A DNA stretch of 64,000 nt from JAHFDS01 sp964593795. Its GTDB lineage: Bacteria; Myxococcota_A; Polyangia; JAHFDS01. A model generated the notes under the pieces. The model did no database searches. It saw only the letters and a program-made list of their open reading frames with translations, and was not told the origin of the DNA. Shown here in pieces: positions 58,877-64,000 of the stretch. Within the stretch, counting starts at the first letter, position 1; each line of letters begins with the position of its first letter. Both the position numbers and the translations under genes were made by a program. Where the stretch lies: NCBI GenBank assembly GCA_964593795.1, contig CAZQJC010000259.1, positions 80,202-144,201 of the forward strand, in the 5' to 3' direction.

Positions 58877-60189
58877 GGCTTGTTCCTTCCCAGCGCGCGC
58901 AGGAGGCGCGCCCGTGCGGACTGCAGGTCGTAGAGGGCCGCCACGCGCTGCGCCTCGGCGTTGACGGCGCCGATCTGCGCGTCGTCGAGCTCGAGGATCG
59001 TGCCGGCGCCCGCCTGGTAGCGCCCCTCGGCCAGGCGGAGCCGCTCCGCCGCCGTCGAGACGGCGCGGTCGGCGACCGTGATGCGCTCCTTGGCCTCGGC
59101 GATCGAGAGGCGCTCGCGCTTGAGGTCGGCGCGGATGCCCTGCTTGAGCAGCGCCCGCTGCTCGCCGAGGGCCTCGGCCTGCGCGTCGCTCTCGTCGAGC
59201 TGCGCGCGCGTCACGCCGCCCGCGTAGAAGTTCCACTGGACGCCGAGGCCGACGAACCAGTTGAAGCCGAAGTCGATGTCCTCCACCTTGGCGCCCGAGA
59301 AGTTGCCCTGCGCGAGGAGCGCCGGGTAGTACGCGCTCTCCGCCTGCCGCCTGCCCGCGCGGAGCGACACGAGCTGCGCGTCGAGGCGCGCGCCCTCGGG
59401 GCGCCGGCGCAGCGTCTCCTCGACGAGCGTGTCGAGCGGCGCCACCTCCTCGGCGAGCGGCATGGCCGGCGGCGCCACGAGCGTGAAGTCGTCGTCGGCA
59501 AGGCCGATCGCCTGCGCGAGCTGCACGCGGCCGAGGTCCCGCTGGTTCCGCGCTCGCACGAGGGAGAGCCGCTGGTTCTCGAGGTTGAGCTCCGCGCTCG
59601 TGAGGTCGATCTTCGGGCGCGTGCCGGCGGCGACGAACTGGCGCACCTGCTCGACGTGGCGCTCCTGGTTGGCGGTGGCCTTCTCGGCGACGCCGACGAG
59701 CTCGGCCGCCGCGAGCGTCGCGAAGTACGCCTGCCGCACCGCGGACAGGGCGTTTTCCTCGCTGGTCGAGATCTCGGCGGCCTGCGCGCCCTCGGCCGCG
59801 CGCGCGACGTCGACCGCGCCCGCCGTCTTGCCGAAGTCGTAGAGCAGCGCCTGCGCGGTGAGGCCGAACGTGTAGTAGTTGAACGTGTCGGCGGGCGAGA
59901 GCTTGTTGTTGACCATGAGGCTCTTGGCGAGCGGCGACGCGGCGAACGACGGCGAGAGGAGGAAGTTCGCCGTCGCGCGCTGGTACTGCGCCTGGCCGTC
60001 GAGCCGCGGGAAGTAGGCCGCCCGCGTCTGCTCGGTGCGGGCCCCGAGCGCGCGCTTCTGGGCGCGGGCTGCGCGGATCGAGGGCTGCTGCTCGGCGGCG
60101 AGGCGGAGCGCCTCGTCGAGCGAGAGCGTGCGCGGCGCCGCCGCGGCCGTGGGCTCCGCGAGGAGCGCGAGGATCAGCAGCGGCGTCAC
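58873..60189 (-). CDS. TolC-family outer-membrane efflux channel
   Basis: 438 residues with a short signal peptide (LLILALLAEPTAAAAP). Two OEP repeats are evident: LSLDEALRLAAEQQPSIRAA in the first and VEDIDFGFNWFVGLGVQWNFY-type strands leading into the second, each followed by long helices (ENALSAVRQAYFATLAA; DARAEALGEQ-type). It forms the exit duct for the RND pump. GTG at 60189 overlaps the MarR stop (GTGA). Confidence 0.9.
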   Translation of the reverse strand: MTPLLILALLAEPTAAAAPRTLSLDEALRLAAEQQPSIRAARAQKRALGARTEQTRAAYFPRLDGQAQYQRATANFLLSPSFAASPLAKSLMVNNKLSPADTFNYYTFGLTAQALLYDFGKTAGAVDVARAAEGAQAAEISTSEENALSAVRQAYFATLAAAELVGVAEKATANQERHVEQVRQFVAAGTRPKIDLTSAELNLENQRLSLVRARNQRDLGRVQLAQAIGLADDDFTLVAPPAMPLAEEVAPLDTLVEETLRRRPEGARLDAQLVSLRAGRRQAESAYYPALLAQGNFSGAKVEDIDFGFNWFVGLGVQWNFYAGGVTRAQLDESDAQAEALGEQRALLKQGIRADLKRERLSIAEAKERITVADRAVSTAAERLRLAEGRYQAGAGTILELDDAQIGAVNAEAQRVAALYDLQSARARLLRALGRNKP

Positions 60190-60707
60190 GGCGTCCTCCG
60201 CGGGCGTGGGCTCTTCTTCGGGGGCCGGTCCGCCTCCATGCGATCGAGGTTCGCCATGAGCTGGCACAGGCCCTTGCGCAGGCCCGCGAGCTCGGCCTCG
60301 GAGAAGCCCTGCTCGAGCTCGGTCTGCAGGCCGCGCGAGATCTCGGCGAGCTCGGCCGCGAGCGCCTCGCCGCGCGCGGTCAGGGCGAGCCGGCACCGCC
60401 TGCGATCGTCGGGATCCGGCGCCTGGCGCAGGAGCTGGCGCGTCACGAGGCGGCGCACCACGCGGCTCGCCGTCGGGTCGTCCGAGTAGAGGCGCCTGGC
60501 GAGCTCGGTCGACGAGAGCGGCTCCTCGCTGTCGAAGAGCGCCAGCAAGAACCCGAGCTGCGGCGGCGTGAGCCGGAACGGGGCGAGCCTGCGCCAGGCC
60601 ACCTGCTTGAGGCGGCGGCGGATCGCGCCGACCAGGAGCGCCAGGCTGTCCGGGGGGAGCGCGGCTCGCCGCGACGACCGTGACCGTTGCTCCTGCAACA
60701 CTTGCAT
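60186..60707 (-). CDS. MarR family transcriptional regulator
   Basis: 173 residues. The winged helix runs LTPPQLGFLLALFDSEEPLS, STELARRLYSDDPTASRVVRRL (recognition helix) and the wing RQLLRQAPDPDDRRRCRLALT with the conserved DxRRxxLxLT motif. Flanking helices form the dimer interface. It probably represses its own operon, which contains the tripartite pump, and is released by a pump substrate. ATG at 60707 is preferred; TTG at 60713 would add two residues. The start overlaps a candidate operator. Confidence 0.9.
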   Translation of the reverse strand: MQVLQEQRSRSSRRAALPPDSLALLVGAIRRRLKQVAWRRLAPFRLTPPQLGFLLALFDSEEPLSSTELARRLYSDDPTASRVVRRLVTRQLLRQAPDPDDRRRCRLALTARGEALAAELAEISRGLQTELEQGFSEAELAGLRKGLCQLMANLDRMEADRPPKKSPRPRRTP

Positions 60708-60713
60708 GTGCAA
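60687..60713 (-). promoter_or_regulatory. Tandem MarR-type operators (TTGC-N4-GCAA, two copies)
   Basis: TTGCTCCTGCAA at 60687-60698 and TTGCATGTGCAA at 60702-60713 are both TTGC-N4-GCAA with a 15-bp centre spacing, and they span the predicted transcription start and the first codons of marR. Two identical-format dyads at this position are what autorepression by a MarR dimer would need. Confidence 0.6.
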
Positions 60714-60715
60714 CG

Positions 60716-60745
60716 ATCTTTGCGAGCGAAGCGGCCGCCTGTCAA
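60716..60745 (-). promoter_or_regulatory. Promoter of the marR-tolC-mfp-rnd operon
   Basis: Read on the minus strand, a perfect TTGACA (60745-60740) and AAAGAT (60721-60716) are 18 bp apart. The predicted start is around 60709, inside or next to the second operator. Confidence 0.55.
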
Positions 60746-60761
60746 GGCACGGAGGAAAACT

Positions 60762-61865
60762 TCAGTATTTGTGCACTAGGCGAGAAGGGAGGAGCTCGGC
60801 CGGGAGCGGGGCGCCGTCCACGAGCGCCTCGGCGAGGAGCCGCGCGGCCGCGGGGGCCGCGGTCATGCCACGTCCGCCGAGGCCGGTCAGCCACCACAGG
60901 CCCGGCGACACCGGATCGGGGCCGGCGACGAAGCGCGCGTCGGGCGCGAAGGTCCGGCGGCAGGGCCACAGGCGCACCAGCTCGGCGCGGTCGAGCGCGG
61001 CGGAGAGGCCACCCAGGCGCTCCGCGAGCTGCGCGGCGGCGTCGAAGCGTCCGCCGGGCGCGGCGCCCTCGACGTCATCGCACGGGCTCGCGAGCAGGCC
61101 CCCGCCGTCGGGGCGCAGGTAGACCCCGCGCGCGGTGTCCCAGTAGAGCGGCGTCCGCGGATCCACCGTCGCGCGCAGCCACGCGAGGTGCCTCGCCGGG
61201 CTCCGCAGCGGCAGGTGACCCCCGCCGAGGTCCCTCGCCCACGCGCCCGCCCCGTTGACGACGGCCGCGGCGGTGATCGCGCCCGCGTCGGTCTGCACGC
61301 CCACCACCCGCGCGCCGTCGCGCACGAGCCCGCGCACCGGGCGGCCGAACGACACGCGCGCGCCGCGGGCCCGCAGCGCCTCGAGGAGGCCGAGGATGAT
61401 CGCGTGCACGTCGAGCACGCCGTCGGTCGGGCACCAGAGGAGCGCGCCGCCCGCGAGCGTCTCCGCCGAGAAGCCACCGAGCCGGGTCGCGGCCTCCTCG
61501 GGGGTCACGGCCTGTCCCGGCAGATCCGCCGCGGCGAGCGCGCCGAGGAGCGCCTCCGCGGTGCCGAGGTCCGGCAGCCGCGCGACCGAGCCCGTCTCGT
61601 CGAGCAGGCCCGCGCCGAGCGCGCCCGAGCGATAGAGCGCGCGCGTCTCTCGCGCGAGGGGCACGTGCACCGCGTCGGGCAGCGCGGCGTGGAACATGGC
61701 GGCGTTGCGGCCGGAGGCGTGCGCCGCGGGCACCGGCTCGCGCTCGAGGACGTGCACGGCGAGCCCGCGCTCGGCGAGCGCCCACGCGACCGACAGGCCC
61801 GCCACGCCGGCGCCGATGACGACGGCGTCGGGGGTGGTCTCGGCGGTGGGGCGCGGGCGCGTCAC
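60762..61865 (-). CDS. FAD-dependent oxidoreductase (DAO/glycine-oxidase-like)
   Basis: About 367 residues. The dinucleotide loop VVIGAGVAGLSVAWALAERG at the N-terminus, VLEREPVPAAHASGRNAAM (FAD ribose Glu and DAO-type substrate loop), VNGAGAWARDLGG and the C-terminal LTGLGGRGMTAAPA are typical of the DAO family. It oxidises an amine or amino/hydroxy acid; substrate unknown. GTG at 61865 puts the fold near residue 14; ATG at 61913 is a longer option but overlaps the divergent gene's -10 region. It ends 54 bp upstream of the marR start codon. Confidence 0.82.
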   Translation of the reverse strand: MTRPRPTAETTPDAVVIGAGVAGLSVAWALAERGLAVHVLEREPVPAAHASGRNAAMFHAALPDAVHVPLARETRALYRSGALGAGLLDETGSVARLPDLGTAEALLGALAAADLPGQAVTPEEAATRLGGFSAETLAGGALLWCPTDGVLDVHAIILGLLEALRARGARVSFGRPVRGLVRDGARVVGVQTDAGAITAAAVVNGAGAWARDLGGGHLPLRSPARHLAWLRATVDPRTPLYWDTARGVYLRPDGGGLLASPCDDVEGAAPGGRFDAAAQLAERLGGLSAALDRAELVRLWPCRRTFAPDARFVAGPDPVSPGLWWLTGLGGRGMTAAPAAARLLAEALVDGAPLPAELLPSRLVHKY

Positions 61866-61910
61866 CCGCAAGGCGTACACGAGGCCCGCCCGGGAGGCGA
61901 GCGCCGGTTG

Positions 61911-61916
61911 CATACT
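61911..61916 (+). promoter_or_regulatory. Candidate -10 box (CATACT) for the GH36-like gene
   Basis: CATACT ends 7 nt before the GTG at 61924, leaving no room for a ribosome binding site. Confidence 0.35.
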
Positions 61917-61923
61917 GCCGCGC

Positions 61924-63759
61924 GTGCGAGCCCTCCTCTGCCTGCTGCTCCTCCTGCCTGCGTGCGGCGAGCGCGCGTCCCTCCCCGGATGTCCGGCGCG
62001 GCGCGACGCCGACGGGACCTACACGCTGCCCGTCGGTGACGCGTGCGAGAAGGGCGTGCGCATCCGGGTGCGCGTGGGCGGCGCGTTCGTCGACGATCCG
62101 GGCCTGCGGCTCGAGTGGCGCGCCGGCGCGGGCGGGGGCGCGCTGCGCCTCTCGTCGATGCAGCCGGGCGTCGAGGCCTTCTGGCTCACGCTGGGGCCGG
62201 TGCCTGCGACGGCGATCCTGCAGCAGGGCTACCAGTCCTGGAGCTTCGCGGGCGCGCTCGTGCCGCCTGCCACGGTGCCGCGTGACGCCGACGGGGCGCC
62301 GAGCTTCCTCGCCGCGCGCTCGGGCGACGCCGGCAACGAGGTGGCTGGCGCGTCGAGCGGCATGGTGGTCGCACTCGGGCCGGGGCGCGCCGTGGTGCTC
62401 GGGGCCCTCGCTGCCGAGCACGCGACCACGGGGCTCGCGGCGACCGGCGCCGACGGCAACGTCACGCTCGAGGTGGTCTACGGCGCGGCGCGCGAGGTCC
62501 TGCCCGCTGCCGGCGGCGCGACGACCACCGAGCCCCTGTGGATCGGCACCGCGTCCGAGGCGCAGGCCGCCCTCTCCGCCTACGCGGAGGCGCTCGCCGC
62601 GTCGCTCGCCGCCGCCGGGGCGCGCCAGCCGCGCCGGCCCCCGGGCGGCTGGTTCACCTGGAACGAGCGGTTCGCGGCCATCGACGAAGAATTCGTAAAG
62701 GCGAATGCGTCCGTCGTGGCGCGCGAGCTCGCGCCGCGCGGCCTGCCCCTCGTCGAGATCGACGACGGCTGGGCGCGCGCGTGGGGCGACTGGCGCGAGA
62801 ACGAGCGCTTCCCGTCGGGGCTGCCCGCGCTCGCGGCCGAGCTGGCGCCGAGGGGCCTCACGCTCGGGGTGTGGCTCGCGCCGTTCCTGGTGGACGTGGA
62901 CTCGGAGGTCGCCCGCTCGGCCGATCCCTCGCTCTTCCTGCGCGGCGCGAACGGCGCGCCGCTCCGCCACGTGCCGAGCGGCGGCGCACGGAGCTACTAC
63001 GTGCTCGACGGCACGCAGCCGGCCGCGATGCGCATCCCCGCCGACGCCATCCGCAGGCTCCGCGACGGCGGCTTCCGCTTCTTCAAGCTCGACTTCCTCT
63101 ACGCGGGCGCGATCGCGGGCGGCCGCGCGGACGCGGCGGCGACCGGCGTCGAGGCCCTTCGTCGTGGCCTCGCGGTCCTGCGCGAGGCGATGGGCGAGGA
63201 CTCCGTGTTCAACGCGTGCGGCGCGCCGGTGTTCCCGGTGCTCGGCCTCGCGGACTCGCTGCGCGTCGGCCCCGACACCGCCTTCGAGCGCACGCCGCTC
63301 GGCTGGCCGATCGTGGCGGCCGCCGCGCGGGGGCACGCCGCGCGCGCCTTCCTCGCGCTCCCCGCGGCCGGGCCGATCGTGTGGCCCGACGCCGATCAGG
63401 TGCAGCTCCGCGCGCCGTACACCGAGGACGCCGCGCGGGCCGGCGCCATCGTGGCGGCGCTCTCGGGGGCCGCCTATTCGCTCGGCGACGACCTGACCAC
63501 GCTCGATCCCGCGCGCCTGGCGCTCGGCCTGTCGGAGGACGTGCTCGCGTTCGCGCGCGCGCGGCGCCTCGCGCAGCCGACGGATCTGCTCTCGCACCCG
63601 GCCGAGGACGTCGTCGTCACGCCCGCGATCGAGGTGCTCATCACGCCGGACGCGACCGCGGCGGCGCCGCCCGCGGCGTTCTCCGCGCTGGGCATGGGAG
63701 GCGAGCGCCTCGAGGCGAGCTTCGACTGGACCGCGCAGAAGGTGAGCGTGCGTCGGTAG
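61924..63759 (+). CDS. GH36-like (alpha-galactosidase clan) lipoprotein
   Basis: 611 residues. The signal peptide ends in a lipobox LLPAC (Cys about 14). The N-terminal beta-sandwich contains QQGYQSWSF. The TIM barrel has GGWFTWNERF, PLVEIDDGW, LTLGVWLAPFLVD, FFKLDFLYAGA (catalytic nucleophile Asp in the KLDF motif) and a later DSLRVGPDTAF region expected to hold the acid/base Asp. These are GH-D clan (GH27/31/36) features. It probably degrades alpha-linked galactosides or related sugars at the cell surface. Confidence 0.82.
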   Translation: MRALLCLLLLLPACGERASLPGCPARRDADGTYTLPVGDACEKGVRIRVRVGGAFVDDPGLRLEWRAGAGGGALRLSSMQPGVEAFWLTLGPVPATAILQQGYQSWSFAGALVPPATVPRDADGAPSFLAARSGDAGNEVAGASSGMVVALGPGRAVVLGALAAEHATTGLAATGADGNVTLEVVYGAAREVLPAAGGATTTEPLWIGTASEAQAALSAYAEALAASLAAAGARQPRRPPGGWFTWNERFAAIDEEFVKANASVVARELAPRGLPLVEIDDGWARAWGDWRENERFPSGLPALAAELAPRGLTLGVWLAPFLVDVDSEVARSADPSLFLRGANGAPLRHVPSGGARSYYVLDGTQPAAMRIPADAIRRLRDGGFRFFKLDFLYAGAIAGGRADAAATGVEALRRGLAVLREAMGEDSVFNACGAPVFPVLGLADSLRVGPDTAFERTPLGWPIVAAAARGHAARAFLALPAAGPIVWPDADQVQLRAPYTEDAARAGAIVAALSGAAYSLGDDLTTLDPARLALGLSEDVLAFARARRLAQPTDLLSHPAEDVVVTPAIEVLITPDATAAAPPAAFSALGMGGERLEASFDWTAQKVSVRR

Positions 63760-63887
63760 CGTGGGGCGCTCATGATCCTACACATCTGCCACGGCGCATG
63801 GATAGGGCGGGGGCGAGGCCCAAGCGATCGACTTTTCTGGCCCCTAACACCACGCCCGGCCTCACCCCGTCGTGGCGTCCACCGCGG

Positions 63888-64000
63888 TCAGTCGCCCCTC
63901 TCCCGTCGGGAGAGGGGCACCGGCAGGCGCTCCGACAGCAGTCGGCGGACCCGTCGCACCACCTCTTGCGGGCGCGCGAGCACCTGCTCGTTGGTGACCC
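63888..64000 (-). CDS. C-terminal end of a DUF559-like endonuclease-domain protein (partial)
   Basis: The right edge of the window encodes the last 37 residues of a minus-strand frame (VTNEQVLARPQEVVRRV, ending PLSRRERGD). NEQVL-x4-E-VVRR is the end of many DUF559 (Vsr-like fold) proteins. The final residues are translated through the palindrome at 63894-63918. The rest of the gene lies outside the window. Confidence 0.55.
   Translation of the reverse strand, partial: VTNEQVLARPQEVVRRVRRLLSERLPVPLSRRERGD
63894..63918. terminator. Long GC hairpin (11-bp stem, GTC loop)
   Basis: GCCCCTCTCCC / GGGAGAGGGGC is a perfect stem with a 3-nt loop between the converging GH36-like and DUF559-like genes. 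It resembles the dispersed CCTCTCCC-type palindromes common in high-GC proteobacterial genomes and may serve as a bidirectional terminator. There is no T-run. Confidence 0.5.

Noticed and set aside
1..64000. CRISPR arrays, rRNA genes, prophage or toxin-antitoxin defence systems
   Set aside because: No regularly spaced direct repeats, no rRNA-like stretches and no recognisable phage or defence proteins apart from the IS91 remnant and the DUF559-like tail.

Overview
The window is very GC-rich (roughly 70% or more) with tightly packed, often 4-nt-overlapping genes. It most likely comes from a myxobacterium (Myxococcota). Two lineage-type signatures support this: a DGN...C...C cysteine-rich repeat in the Tat-signal protein at 34758-35222, and a MYXO-CTERM-like tail (GC motif, hydrophobic helix, Arg-rich end) on the multihaem cytochrome at 52495-54372.

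Region 1 (1-20.7 kb) is a Wzx/Wzy-type exopolysaccharide locus. It has a YjbH-like outer-membrane protein, a LicC/PntC-like nucleotidyltransferase, an SLBB export protein (Wza-like), a Wzy-like polymerase, a Wzz-like chain-length protein, a Wzx-like flippase, a GT-C-like membrane protein, three GT4 glycosyltransferases, two methyltransferases (one FkbM), a large secreted glycosidase-like protein, and the initiating polyprenyl-phosphate sugar transferase.

Region 2 (20.7-51.8 kb) looks like a complex-lipid island. It contains a single-module, fully reducing type I PKS (KS-AT-DH-ER-KR-ACP, no thioesterase) next to two GNAT-type acyltransferases; a phosphonopyruvate decarboxylase in one operon with a CDP-alcohol phosphatidyltransferase and a CdsA-like cytidylyltransferase; a DAG/sphingosine-kinase-family lipid kinase; a second CDP-alcohol phosphatidyltransferase with a PimA-like glycosyltransferase; a three-domain fusion of carrier protein, alpha-oxoamine synthase and extended SDR; an HprK-like/nucleotidyltransferase/PqqD trio; an LtaS-like membrane sulfatase; a Stealth-type sugar-phosphate transferase; three more glycosyltransferases, one carrying a GINT1-like domain; and a desaturase whose third His box resembles sphingolipid delta-4 desaturases. 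My inference is that the region builds and decorates a sphingolipid-like or phosphonolipid-like molecule whose acyl chain is made by the PKS. None of this chemistry is proven by sequence alone.

Region 3 (51.8-52.5 kb) is a small accessory patch: two tiny ORFs, an IS91-type transposase remnant and a tRNA-Val(UAC). The stop codon of the neighbouring cytochrome gene lies inside the tRNA gene.

Region 4 (52.5-64 kb) holds the five-haem MYXO-CTERM cytochrome, a MarR-TolC-MFP-RND efflux operon with a promoter and tandem TTGC-N4-GCAA operators, a DAO-type FAD oxidoreductase, a GH36-like lipoprotein, and the end of a DUF559-like gene.

Two window-wide habits stand out. Successive genes commonly overlap as GTGA or ATGA. 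Many operon-leading genes have a TAnnnT-like -10 box only 5-9 nt upstream of the start codon, suggesting leaderless mRNAs.
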